From CALOBA01 sp942491465 (GTDB lineage: Bacteria; Pseudomonadota; Gammaproteobacteria; Chromatiales; Chromatiaceae): a stretch of DNA of 64,000 bases. Under the pieces are notes generated by a model that was given only the letters and a program-made list of their open reading frames with translations, did not search any database and was not told where the DNA came from. The stretch lies in contig CALOBA010000030.1 in NCBI GenBank assembly GCA_942491465.1, positions 1-64,000 of the forward strand, written 5' to 3'. The translations under genes were made by a program, and so were the position numbers. Below, piece by piece: positions 18,091 through 26,887 of the stretch. Numbering within the stretch: the stretch's first letter is position 1; the number at the start of each line of letters is the position of its first letter.

Positions 18091-21000
18091 TCACCGCGCG
18101 ACGGCATCAGAAAACTCACCGCCACAGGAAACAGCCGCGGCACCGGCTCCGCATAGCGCCGCCGGATATTGGCCGCCTCCTTCTCCCGCTCCTGCGGGAT
18201 CGCCTCCAGGCGCGCGCGCAGGTTGGCTAGGTCGCGCTCGCGCTGCTCGACCTCGGGGTCGGTCCAGAGGCTAAGCTGGAGGGGCGCGTCGCCGCGGGCG
18301 AGTTCGGCCTCGATCTGCTGCTGGAGCTGGGCGAGGACGGCATCGATCTCGGCGATCTCGCGCGCCATGCGCTCGTCGAGGAAGGATTGGAGGTTCTTGG
18401 TCCGGTCGGCGGCACGGCGCTCCAGCGATGCCATCAGGCTGTCGCTGATGTCTGGCCAGAGGGCCTGGAAACGCTGCTGGACCTCGGCGCCGGCTGGCTG
18501 GGGCAGCGCGGCATCGAGCAGGCGTTCCACCTCGGAGACGCTGGTGATGCGGCGGAAGCGGCCCTGATTGAGGGTGCCGCCAGCGCTGATGATCTCCTCA
18601 TGCAGCCGTTGCGAGTCGCCGCCGAGCACGAGGATGCGGCCGTGGGCGATGACGACGGGGGTGTCCAAGGCGCTGTCGGGCACCAGCCGGGCGGTGACCC
18701 GGTGCAGGCGCTTGCGGGTCTCGCTGGCCCAGAGCTCGGCGCGCAGCAGGTGCAGACACATCTGCACCAGGCGGTGGTTGAGGTGGGCGAGGACGACGTC
18801 GTCGCGGCCCTGGGCCAGGGCGTGGTCGAAGCAGATGGGGCGGATGGCGCGGGTGTGCGGGTGCTCGAGCCCCTCGGTGCAGTGTGCCCAGCTGCCTTTG
18901 AGCTGCGGCAGGTGGAACAGGGGGCAGCGGGTGCGCGTGCCGGTCGGGTCCGGCCAGATCCCGTCGACTTCCGCCTCGATCAGCGCCGGTTGGCCGGCGA
19001 GCTGGAGGCCGAGCTGCACGGCGCGCTGGATGTTCTCCGGCGCCAGGTGCAGCTCGCGCCGGGAGCTGAGCAGCTTCTCGTGCAGCTTGCCGAGCTGCTC
19101 GCGCAGGTCGCGCTCGAAGCTCAAGCGGCGACGCACGGCCCGGGCCTGGTCCTCGGCGTGGCGGGTGTCGAGGCCGCGGCGGCGGCCGAGCATGGCCTCC
19201 TCCACCTGCTCGGCGATGACGGGGCCGACCTTGCCGAGGTCCTCGCGGATCTGTTCCACCTTGAGGACGGCGCGCATCAGGAACTCGTGATCGGCCTCCA
19301 GGGTGCCCGGGTCCGCCTGTGCCTCGGCGCCGCTGGCGTTGCTGAAGCCGTCGCCGACGAAGTGGTAGATGTTGACCTGCTCCGCGCGCTGACCGTGGCG
19401 GTCGATGCGGCCGTTGCGCTGCTCCATGCGGTTGGGGTTCCAGGGGATCTCGTAGTGGATCAGGTTGGCGCAGTGGTTTTGCAGATCGACGCCCTCGGAG
19501 GCGGCGTCGGTGGCCAGCAGGATGCGCACGGCGGACTCGGCGGGCGCGGCCTGGAAGGCGGCCTTGATACGCTCGCGCTGGTCGCGGTCCATGCCGCCGT
19601 AGAGCAGCAACAGGCGGTCGTCAGCGGTGAGCCCCTGGGCCGCCAGCAGGGTTTGCAGCCAGGCCTGGGTGGCACGGTACTCGGTGAAGATGATGACGCG
19701 CTCATCGCTCCAGCGACCGTCGGGGCGCAGGTTGGTCTCCAGCCAGTCGATGAGGCGGGCGGCCTTGGCATCGGCCCGTTGGGCGAGCGCGGCGGCGCCA
19801 TCGACGAGCCGCTCCAGCAGGGCGAGGTCCTCGGGCTCGATGCGGTCGAACAGCTCGGAGGCGGTGTCGGTGAGCTCAAGCTCCTGTTCCTCCAGCACGG
19901 CATCGTCGGCGAAGTCTTCGCCGAGGCCGTCGATACGCGCGCGCAGCACGCCGACGCTCGGCGAACGTCGGCTCGACCGGCGGCTTGATTGACGGCGGCG
20001 CAGGGTCTCGCGGTGCTGCTCCAGCGTCCTGACGAAGGCCGCGGGCGACGAGAACAAGCGCTTCTTGAGCAGCTTCAGCACAAACTCGGTGCCGAGCCTT
20101 GCCGCGGACTCCAGGCTGTCGGCGAGGCGGCGCTCGCCGTACTCGCGCAGCAGTTGGTGAAGCTCGCGCTCGGCGTCCGGATAGGCGATCTCGAGGGGCT
20201 CGATGCGGCGCTCCGGGAAGCGTGCGCTGCCGTCCCAGCGCGGCGGCAAGTCGCGCTTGAGGCGGCGCACCATGATGCGCTGCAGTTGCTTGGGGTCGGG
20301 GTCGACACCGCGGCTGAAGCGCTGCGGGTCGAGCAGATCGAGCAGCGCGGTGAAGCTCTCGCGATAGCCGTTGTGCGGTGTCGCGGACAGGAACAGCTTG
20401 TGCTCGAAGTGCGGGGCGATGGTGCGGATGGCGGTGGTGCGCAGCGAGTCGGTGGCGTACTGGCCGCGCCCGGCGGGGGCGACGTTGTGGGCCTCGTCGA
20501 CGATCAGGATGTCGAACTTGCGCGGCCAGCCCGGCTGGCCGTCCGGCGGCAACAGGTGCTTGAACAGCGCCAGCGGTCGCTCGCGCTTGAGGAAGTCGAT
20601 GGAGGTGATGAGCCGCGGGAAGTGCGCCCAGGGATTCACATGCAGGCCACGCCGGCGCCGCAGTTCCTTCTGCTTGTCGCTGTCGATGATCTCGAAGCGC
20701 AGGCCGAACTTGTCGCGCATCTGCTCCTGCCACTGCACTTGCAGCGCCGATGGGCAGACCACCAGCACGGTCCGCGCGCGATGCCGCAGCAGCAGTTCCT
20801 GCACGACCAGGCCGGTCTCGATGGTCTTGCCGAGGCCGACGTCATCGGCCACCAGCAGATTGACGCGCGGCATGGTCAGCGCCCGCGCGACGGGGTCGAG
20901 CTGATAGTCCTCGATCTGGATGCCGCTGCGAAACGGCGCCTGCAGCGCGCGCACGTCGGCCGAGGACACTGCGCCCCAGCGAACGGCGTCGATGAAGCAG

Positions 21001-21260
21001 TCGAGCACCTCGGGGGCATCGAAGCCGGCGACCTCCGGCAGGCCGGAACGTTGATGGATCGCCCGAGAAGGCTCGATGCTCCAAATCACCTGGAGTTCTT
21101 CGCCAAGGCCGTCGTCCTCGATGGAGGACAGGGTCACGAGCGCATGCTCGTCGGTCGCGCCGCGGATCGGGTCCGGGGTGAACGCGGACCGCGAGACGTC
21201 CAGGACAACCCAAGGCCGCTGGCGGACCTCGACGACCTGGCCTGCGGCTGGGATGCTCAT
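18081..21260 (-). CDS. drmD: DISARM class 1 helicase DrmD (SNF2-like)
   Basis: DrmD is the SNF2/RapA-like helicase that, with DrmMI, defines class 1 DISARM. The 1059-residue protein has motif I ADDVGLGKT (138-146), DEAH (255-258), SATPHNG (292-298), and the C-terminal helicase motifs TDAASEGVDLQNH and NGRIDRHGQ, followed by a long helical tail with a coiled-coil-like, glutamate/arginine-rich end. It is the first drm gene of the transcript. Its ATG at 21260 overlaps the stop of the small upstream gene (ATGA), which indicates translational coupling. It appears complete. Confidence 0.92.
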   Translation of the reverse strand: MSIPAAGQVVEVRQRPWVVLDVSRSAFTPDPIRGATDEHALVTLSSIEDDGLGEELQVIWSIEPSRAIHQRSGLPEVAGFDAPEVLDCFIDAVRWGAVSSADVRALQAPFRSGIQIEDYQLDPVARALTMPRVNLLVADDVGLGKTIETGLVVQELLLRHRARTVLVVCPSALQVQWQEQMRDKFGLRFEIIDSDKQKELRRRRGLHVNPWAHFPRLITSIDFLKRERPLALFKHLLPPDGQPGWPRKFDILIVDEAHNVAPAGRGQYATDSLRTTAIRTIAPHFEHKLFLSATPHNGYRESFTALLDLLDPQRFSRGVDPDPKQLQRIMVRRLKRDLPPRWDGSARFPERRIEPLEIAYPDAERELHQLLREYGERRLADSLESAARLGTEFVLKLLKKRLFSSPAAFVRTLEQHRETLRRRQSSRRSSRRSPSVGVLRARIDGLGEDFADDAVLEEQELELTDTASELFDRIEPEDLALLERLVDGAAALAQRADAKAARLIDWLETNLRPDGRWSDERVIIFTEYRATQAWLQTLLAAQGLTADDRLLLLYGGMDRDQRERIKAAFQAAPAESAVRILLATDAASEGVDLQNHCANLIHYEIPWNPNRMEQRNGRIDRHGQRAEQVNIYHFVGDGFSNASGAEAQADPGTLEADHEFLMRAVLKVEQIREDLGKVGPVIAEQVEEAMLGRRRGLDTRHAEDQARAVRRRLSFERDLREQLGKLHEKLLSSRRELHLAPENIQRAVQLGLQLAGQPALIEAEVDGIWPDPTGTRTRCPLFHLPQLKGSWAHCTEGLEHPHTRAIRPICFDHALAQGRDDVVLAHLNHRLVQMCLHLLRAELWASETRKRLHRVTARLVPDSALDTPVVIAHGRILVLGGDSQRLHEEIISAGGTLNQGRFRRITSVSEVERLLDAALPQPAGAEVQQRFQALWPDISDSLMASLERRAADRTKNLQSFLDERMAREIAEIDAVLAQLQQQIEAELARGDAPLQLSLWTDPEVEQRERDLANLRARLEAIPQEREKEAANIRRRYAEPVPRLFPVAVSFLMPSRGDHM

Positions 21261-21580
21261 TTCGAACTCATCCTTGCGGGTGATGCCTTGGGCACAAGGA
21301 ACACCTTGGCTTTGCCATCAGAGCGTTTCGCCTCGATCAGCGCCAGGGTGAGCAGCTCCGGGTCCTGCACGCCCGGCACTTGCGGCAACACGCGCAGGCT
21401 GTAATCGGCGCGGTCGCTTTTGCGCCGACGCGGCTTGACGCCCACCATCTCGATGGTGCCGGCGCTGACCTCGCGCCCGATCATGCCCTTCGGCTGCGAC
21501 CAGCCGCGCTGTTCAAGCGCCGGGTAGATGAGCTCGGCGCGGGTCTCGGCCTCGTTACGGTTGCTGGCCGGCGGCACCAT
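21257..21580 (-). CDS. Fragment resembling the N-terminal domain of type I restriction HsdR
   Basis: About 107 residues: NEAETRAELIYPALEQRGW, a variable middle, then ADYSLRVLP and LALIEAKRSDG. This matches the HsdR N-terminal nuclease domain through the ExK motif (ALIEAKR). Homologs then continue with a QA(x)YA segment and the helicase, which are missing. The ATG at 21580 is chosen because AAGGAG lies eight bases upstream; a longer frame runs to 21628. Its stop overlaps the drmD start. It may be a truncation scar or a reduced nuclease domain kept as a partner for drmD. Confidence 0.55.
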   Translation of the reverse strand: MVPPASNRNEAETRAELIYPALEQRGWSQPKGMIGREVSAGTIEMVGVKPRRRKSDRADYSLRVLPQVPGVQDPELLTLALIEAKRSDGKAKVFLVPKASPARMSSK

Positions 21581-21767
21581 GGCGCTGTGCTCCTTGCAGC
21601 TCATTGACGTGGGCAGCGCCTGCGGCACCGGCGCCGGGATAGCCGCGAATCATCACCTCCAGCACAGTCGCCGAACTGCAGTGCTTGCGCGCCGCGGCCT
21701 CGCGCAGTGCCGCCTTTGCCGCCGGAGCGATGCGGCAGGGCAAGTTTTCGGTCTTGATGGCTGGCAT
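21555..21767 (-). CDS. Small ribbon-helix-helix-like DNA-binding protein
   Basis: The N-terminal 45 residues (TENLPCRIAPAAKAALREAA, then ATVLEVMIRGY) match a family of small Arc/CopG-like proteins. The expected C-terminus is replaced by a glycine/alanine-rich tail, so the 3' end may be altered. It overlaps the 5' end of the HsdR-like fragment by 26 bases and is the first gene of the drmD transcript. It could be an antitoxin or regulator; no adjacent toxin is seen. Confidence 0.55.
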   Translation of the reverse strand: MPAIKTENLPCRIAPAAKAALREAAARKHCSSATVLEVMIRGYPGAGAAGAAHVNELQGAQRHGAAGQQP

Positions 21768-21804
21768 GATCGGGGTAGCCCTTAGCTATGCTCGCGTGTA
21801 CGCA

Positions 21805-21810
21805 AATATA
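21805..21810 (-). promoter_or_regulatory. Possible -10 box for the RHH-drmD transcript
   Basis: On the minus strand the sequence reads TATATT about 40 bases before the ATG at 21767, in a short A/T-rich patch within GC-rich DNA. No good -35 hexamer is seen at the right distance, so this is tentative. Confidence 0.3.
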
Positions 21811-21865
21811 CCGCATAACGCGGTTTTCGGCACGGGCGGGGGCCGGTGCCGAGCAGGACCGGGCA

Positions 21866-21912
21866 GTTCCGGGGCGGCAGTTCCGGGGACAGAGTTCCGG
21901 GGACAGTATTTT
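21866..21912. repeat. Triplicated AGTTCCGGGG motif
   Basis: agttccggggc at 21866 and agttccggggacag at 21880 and 21893, followed by an A/T-rich tail. This motif often flanks REP-associated tyrosine transposase (RAYT) genes; no transposase gene is present here, so it may be a relic. Confidence 0.5.
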
Positions 21913-22359
21913 TATTTTTCTCGCAGGGTTAATGGTCGCGCAGCAATAACGTCGCGGTGCTCATCTCCGCGTTGACCATCATGTCGACCCTCCGTGCGCA
22001 GGATCTGGGGTGGTCCGGCGGTTCGGCGAACAGCAGCAGTCCCGTTGGTGCGGGGCTGGCCGCTTCAGCGCAGCGCGCCGCGGGGAGACGAGGTAGGCCG
22101 CGCCGTTTGCTACGAGAGAGACGGCGGCTACGAGGCAACGCGCTGTTCGAATTCGAAGTCCGGCTCGGGCTGTTGGAGGGAATCCCAGTCCCGCACGGGG
22201 CCATTGTCCCAGGCAGGCAATGCCGTCAACTTAGCTTCGGAAGCCCGGCAAAGCTCTGAAATTGTTAGAATATCCGTGCAATATCAACCAAGGGTGCAGA
22301 GATCAAGAAGCATGCAGTGACTGAACTCCAGGCCGCAGAGGCTGAGAAGCTGGGGGTGA
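21913..22359. other. Gene-poor stretch with a protein-tail relic
   Basis: No intact gene is seen. On the minus strand a stretch ending at a stop at 22128-22130 reads ALPAWDNGPVRDWDSLQQPE and then DFEFEQRVAS. It looks like the C-terminus of a real protein but has no start codon, and I cannot name the family. Confidence 0.35.
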
Positions 22360-22713
22360 TTTGAATCTGTTGATGAGGGTATAAACCAGGCGTTGTCATG
22401 CCCCGAGGTCATCGCCCGGTTCCGCCTACATCCGAAGGCGTTCACGCGCCAGCGCGAGCTGCCTTTGCATCGCCTCGTGGCGCTGATACTGAACTTCCGC
22501 AAGAGCAGTACGGAGTGGGAGCTCAAGGGCTTCTTCGCGACCCTGCTCGGCGTGGTCATCGCGCTTGGCGCGCCGTCCCGGGCGGCCTTCTCCAAAGCGC
22601 GCAAGCGTTTGTCTGAACAGGTCTTCGTCTCTCTCAATCGAGCGGCCGTAAAGACCTTCTGTGCAGGCTGGGCAACGCCCCGTTGGCAGGGTTTCCGCCT
22701 GCCTGCCGTCGAT
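22360..22713 (+). mobile_element. IS4-family transposase 5' fragment
   Basis: The frame from 22360 reads ALSCPEVIARFRLHPKAFTR, LVALILNFRK, GFFATLLG, PSRAAFSKARKRL: the N-terminal domain of IS4-family transposases. The similarity stops at about 22713 (GFRLPAVD), where the transposase would enter its catalytic DDE domain. The rest of the element, including its right end, is absent. Confidence 0.75.
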
Positions 22714-25506
22714 GCCTTGCTGGAGCCCGAGCGCTTCGGGCGCATCGCCGACAAGTTCTGGGATCGCCCCGACGGCAGCTACCGCCGCGTCGTCGATCAG
22801 GCCTTCGCCGCCTGGCGGGAATGGTGGGCCGGCACCTCCCATCGCCCGGCAGCGCTGCGCGACGGCGCGCTGCCCGGCGATCTGGCCGCGACCCTGACCA
22901 TCGGCGAGCGACGCATCGGCATCATGGCCCTGAACACCGCCTTCCTGCAGCTCGCCAGCGGCGACTACCAGGGCAAGCTGGTCTGGGACCCGCGCCAGGT
23001 CGCGGCCCTGTGCCCGGACGGCATCGACCGCTGGGAGCAGGCGCACGACGGCTGCCTGCTGCTGACCCACCAGGGCCCACAATGGCTGACCGCGGAGGCC
23101 CAAGCCGCCGGCGAGCGCGAGATCGCCCCGGCCGGGCGCTTTGCGCTGCACCTGTTCGGGCACATGCACGAGACCCGTATCGATGCGCACCGCCGCGGCG
23201 GCGACCAGCGGGTCACCCGGCTCTACCAGGGCGCCTCGCTGTTCGGCATGGAGCACTATGGCGAGCCGCCCAAGCTGGCGCGCAGCCACGGCTATGGCGC
23301 CGGCGAGCTGTGCTTCGACAACGACGCCGCCCGGCTGCGGCTGTGGCCGCGCATCGCGACCTGCAAGACCGGACCATGGCGCTACGTCCCGGATGTCGAA
23401 AACGCCGTGCTGGTCTCCGAAGAGGCCACCGCGCCCGAGCCGATCCCGCTGAACCGCCGCAGCGCAGCCGCAGTTACCGCCGGCGGGGCGGGGGCCGCGG
23501 CAACCGGCGCAACCCCGGCCCCAGCCCACCCCAGACCCCACTCCACGCTCCCGGCCCGCCGCCCGTTCTTCGGCCGCGTCGACGAGCTGGCCCGCGCCGC
23601 CGCCTGCTTGGAGCCCGAGCACCGCGGCTGGGGCCTGGTCATCGACGGCCCCGGCGGCATCGGCAAGACCGCGCTGGCGCTGGAGGCCGCCCACCGCGCC
23701 CCCACCGAGCGCTTCCCGCTCAAGCTCTGGGTCACCGCCAAGGGCCGGGAGCTGGACCCCGACGGCCTGCGCCGGCTGCCGGACCAGTCCGTCACCGGCT
23801 TCGACAGCCTGCTCGCCGAGATCGGCCGCGCCCTGGCCGACCAGGCCATCCCCCGCGCCGACCCCAAGCAGCGCGCGACCCTGGTCCGCCACGCCCTGGC
23901 CGGCCGCCGCGCGCTGCTGATCGTCGACAACCTGGAGACGCTGAACGCCGCCGAGCGCAAGCGCTGCTTCGACCTGCTCGCGGTGCTGCCCCAGGACTGC
24001 CGGGCGCTCATCACCAGCCGCCGCTCCGGCGGCTCCCAGGCGGTGGAGCGCCTGCAGCTCGACCGCCTCCACCGCGCCGCCGCCGACGCCCTGCTCGCCG
24101 AGCTGGCCCGCCGCTGGCCGCCGCTGCAACGGCTCGACGACGCCGAGCGCGGCCAGCTCTACGCCGAGACCGGCGGCAACCCGCTGCTGCTCACCTGGAC
24201 CGCCGGCCAGCTCGGCCGCGACCGCGGGCGCTGCCGCACCGTCGCCGAGGCCGTCGAGCGCCTCAAGGAGGCCCACCGTCGCCAGGCCGTCGACCCGAAC
24301 AACGACCCGCTGGCCTTCGTCTTCGGCGACCTGGTGGAGACCTTCACCGCCGCCGAGACCGCGGTGCTGGCCGCGCTCGCCCACTTCACCGAGCCCGCCC
24401 CGCTGGACTGGCTGCTGCCGCTGACCGCGCTCAGCCCCGTCGCCGCCGAGACCGCGCTGGATGATCTTCGCGACCGCGCCCTGCTGGTCATCGACGAGAC
24501 CGAGCGCCGCTGGCTGCTGCCCCCGCTCGCCGCCCGCTTCCTGCGCCGGGCGCGGCCCGAGGCCGTCGGCGCCTGCGGCGAGCGGCTGGCCGAGCGGGCC
24601 TATGCGCTGGCGTTGGAGCATGGCGACCAGCAGCACGACCGCTTCCCGGCCCTCGATGCCGCCTGGCCGGAGATCCGGGCGGCGGTGCCGGTGTTGCTCG
24701 ATGGGGAGCATCGGCGGTTGCAGCGGTTTTGCCGGGCGCTGAGAGACTTCTTGGACTTCTCCGGTCGCTGGGACGACCGGCGGGCGCTGAGCCTGGCCGC
24801 GGAGCGGCGGGCCGAGGCGGTCGGGGATCATCACAACGCCGGCTGGCGCGCCTATGACGCCGGCTGGTGCGATCTGCTGCGCGGCAATGCCGAGGCCGTC
24901 CTCGCCTGCGCCGAACGGGCCGAGGCCCATTGGCAGCGCGCCGGTGCCGGAGCGCGGGAACGGGCGACCGCCATCCGCCTGCGCGGAGATGCCCATCAAA
25001 TCTCTGGAGACCACCCGGCCGCGATCGCCGCGCTGCGCGAGGCGCTGGCGCTTTGGCGCAGCCTCTCCCCGCGCAGCAGGGAAGTGGCCATCGGCCTCAA
25101 TTCGTTGGCCGTGTCGCTACAAGCCGCCGGCGACGACGACGAGGCCGAGCAACACTATCGCGAGGCCCTGGCCATCGCCCGCGAGCTGCCCGATCCCGAG
25201 GGCGTGGCCATCTGCACCGGCAACCTCGCCGAGCTGGCCCTGGACCGCCAGCACTGGCCCGAGGCCGAACGCCTGGCCCGCGAGGCCCTGGCCCTGGCGG
25301 AGCCCGTCGGCCGCAAGGAGCTGATCGCAGCGGACAGCCGACGCCTGGCCCAGGCCCTCGCCCGCCAAGGCCGCGGCCCCGAGGGCCGCTGCCACGCCGA
25401 GCGCGCCGTCGCGCTGTACACCGAGCTGCGCTCCCCGGACCTGGCCGAGGCCCAAGCCACGCTGGCCGAGTGCGAGACCGGTGCGCCGGCTTCAGCCGGC
25501 GACTGA
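22393..25506 (+). CDS. STAND protein (phosphoesterase-NB-ARC-TPR) fused to an IS4 transposase N-terminus
   Basis: Residues 1-107 are IS4 transposase. From 108 to about 345 the sequence is the C-terminal half of a calcineurin-like metallophosphoesterase (LLLTHQGPQWL at 222-232, HLFGHMHE at 253-260). The N-terminal half with the DxH, GD and GNHD metal ligands is gone. Residues 346-390 form an Ala/Pro linker. Then come an NB-ARC NTPase (Walker A GPGGIGKTA 419-427, Walker B LLIVDNLE 508-515), a winged-helix region (about 650-740) and TPR repeats to the end. Intact relatives are STAND sensor-effectors of the kind implicated in phage defence. The start would be TTG at 22393, borrowed from the transposon. 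With half the metal site missing, the effector is probably dead although the frame is open. Confidence 0.75.
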   Translation: MSCPEVIARFRLHPKAFTRQRELPLHRLVALILNFRKSSTEWELKGFFATLLGVVIALGAPSRAAFSKARKRLSEQVFVSLNRAAVKTFCAGWATPRWQGFRLPAVDALLEPERFGRIADKFWDRPDGSYRRVVDQAFAAWREWWAGTSHRPAALRDGALPGDLAATLTIGERRIGIMALNTAFLQLASGDYQGKLVWDPRQVAALCPDGIDRWEQAHDGCLLLTHQGPQWLTAEAQAAGEREIAPAGRFALHLFGHMHETRIDAHRRGGDQRVTRLYQGASLFGMEHYGEPPKLARSHGYGAGELCFDNDAARLRLWPRIATCKTGPWRYVPDVENAVLVSEEATAPEPIPLNRRSAAAVTAGGAGAAATGATPAPAHPRPHSTLPARRPFFGRVDELARAAACLEPEHRGWGLVIDGPGGIGKTALALEAAHRAPTERFPLKLWVTAKGRELDPDGLRRLPDQSVTGFDSLLAEIGRALADQAIPRADPKQRATLVRHALAGRRALLIVDNLETLNAAERKRCFDLLAVLPQDCRALITSRRSGGSQAVERLQLDRLHRAAADALLAELARRWPPLQRLDDAERGQLYAETGGNPLLLTWTAGQLGRDRGRCRTVAEAVERLKEAHRRQAVDPNNDPLAFVFGDLVETFTAAETAVLAALAHFTEPAPLDWLLPLTALSPVAAETALDDLRDRALLVIDETERRWLLPPLAARFLRRARPEAVGACGERLAERAYALALEHGDQQHDRFPALDAAWPEIRAAVPVLLDGEHRRLQRFCRALRDFLDFSGRWDDRRALSLAAERRAEAVGDHHNAGWRAYDAGWCDLLRGNAEAVLACAERAEAHWQRAGAGARERATAIRLRGDAHQISGDHPAAIAALREALALWRSLSPRSREVAIGLNSLAVSLQAAGDDDEAEQHYREALAIARELPDPEGVAICTGNLAELALDRQHWPEAERLAREALALAEPVGRKELIAADSRRLAQALARQGRGPEGRCHAERAVALYTELRSPDLAEAQATLAECETGAPASAGD

Positions 25507-25599
25507 TCCCGCCGGCCCCCCGCGAGCCGGCAGCCCCTCGCGCCACTGCGCCCGAGACTGGGCGAGTAGTCGCCCTTCTTGCCGAAATCGCGCCTGCGG

Positions 25600-25683
25600 T
25601 AGGTCGGGTTAGCGGTAGCGGGACCCGACCCTCAACGGGTTACGGACTCGCATCGTCGGGTTACGCTGCGCTAATCCGACCTA
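25600..25683. repeat. Palindromic GGTCGGGTTAGCG element
   Basis: taggtcgggttagcg (25600-25614) pairs with cgctaatccgaccta (25669-25683) with one mismatch, enclosing further GTCGGGTTACG sequence. This hairpin type is scattered in many gammaproteobacterial genomes. It sits 94 bases after the STAND stop and could act as a transcript end. The long direct repeat begins inside its right arm. Confidence 0.7.
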
Positions 25684-25799
25684 CGGCTGCAATGCACCAG
25701 GCCATCCGGTCCAACTGTCCAACTGCACCTCGATGCGGCCAACAGGGGGTGCTCGTTGTGGTAGTCGGTGTCGTAATCGACGTGGACTCGATTACGATT

Positions 25800-25896
<97 letters not shown>

Positions 25897-25933
25897 GAAC
25901 GCAACCTTTTGATCGGATTAAGGCGTACTGGTA

Positions 25934-26503
25934 TTAAAGAGCAACATCCTCATACAGGTCCGCAAGCCGGAAGCGAATGTCCAGCCCGCCGCAGTCGAAC
26001 GCCAATGCGCCGTCCGGCGCCTCGATGACCTGGTAGCACCAGCCGACCTGGGGCTCGCGACGGTAGACCTCGACCAGCCGGCGGTCTTGGGACACCAGCA
26101 GGTAGTAGCGCAGCGACGCCAGGGCGCGATAGGCGAGCAGCTTTTCCCGGCGGTCGATGACCTCGGTGGACGGGGAGAGCACCTCGCCGATCAGACAGGG
26201 GGCGGACTTGTACAGCGATGCGTTATCCGCCGGGTCGCAGCCCAGGACCACGTCGGGATAATAGAAGGCGTCGTGGGCCGCCACGTGCACCTTCATATCG
26301 CTGATGAAGACGCCGCAGGGGGTGCCGCGGGTGGCCGCGCGCAGATGAAATGCCAGATTCAGACTGATTCGGTTATGGGCCTCGCCGGCCCCGGCCATGG
26401 CGAACACCTGGCCGGCGACATACTCGTGGCGGACATCGCTGTGTTGCTCTCCTTGCAGGTAGTCGGCAACGCTCAGCGGCTGGACTTGGGCTGGCAGGTT
26501 CAT
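25934..26503 (-). CDS. Uma2-family restriction endonuclease-fold protein, intact copy
   Basis: A 189-residue Uma2 protein, close to the usual family length. It carries RHEYVAGQVFAMAG, YYPDVVLGCDP and LIGEVLSPSTE like its paralog and ends DVAL followed by TAA at 25934-25936, just before the hexamer tract. The ATG at 26503 has GGAGG five bases upstream; an in-frame ATG lies at 26539. It differs from the left copy mainly around AHNRISLNLAFHLRA. This copy shows where the ancestral gene ended. Confidence 0.85.
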   Translation of the reverse strand: MNLPAQVQPLSVADYLQGEQHSDVRHEYVAGQVFAMAGAGEAHNRISLNLAFHLRAATRGTPCGVFISDMKVHVAAHDAFYYPDVVLGCDPADNASLYKSAPCLIGEVLSPSTEVIDRREKLLAYRALASLRYYLLVSQDRRLVEVYRREPQVGWCYQVIEAPDGALAFDCGGLDIRFRLADLYEDVAL

Positions 26504-26645
26504 GGGGGCCTCCGCGGTGGCTCGGGTCTGATCCGGCAAGCATACACCGGCGGGGGCTCAGCCACCGGATGCGGAAAGCGCAGCTGCACCACGGCCTGGT
26601 GGATGCTTGGGAACGAGAGAAAGTCCCGAAGCCGCTGGCATGCGC

Positions 26646-26859
26646 CGACGGTGCTGTGGGAGCGACTTCCAGTCGCGACGCTCCAGGTCGCGGCAGTCGC
26701 GATTGCAAATCGCTCCCACAGGGCCGTAGGGCGGGAAAGCGCAGCGCATCCCCGACGGTGCTGTGGGAGCGACTTCCAGTCGCGACGCTCCAGGTCGCGG
26801 CAGTCGCGATTGCAAATCGCTCCCACAGGGCCGTAGGGCGGGAAAGCGCAGCGCATCCC
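26646..26859. repeat. Tandem 107-bp duplication of a REP palindrome
   Basis: Two back-to-back units (first at about 26646, second at about 26753) each contain a gtgggagcgacttccagtcg arm and a gattgcaaatcgctcccac arm, then gggccgtagggcgggaaagc. The palindromes can fold into long hairpins. They lie at the 3' side of the adaptor gene at 26888. No gene is present from 26563 to 26887. Confidence 0.85.
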
Positions 26860-26887
26860 GCCGCTCGGACTTTGGCACGCGAGACGA

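Noticed and set aside
22426..25014. Long minus-strand frame opposite the STAND gene
   Set aside because: Low-complexity Gly/Ala/Gln-rich shadow; the plus strand carries NB-ARC and TPR motifs.
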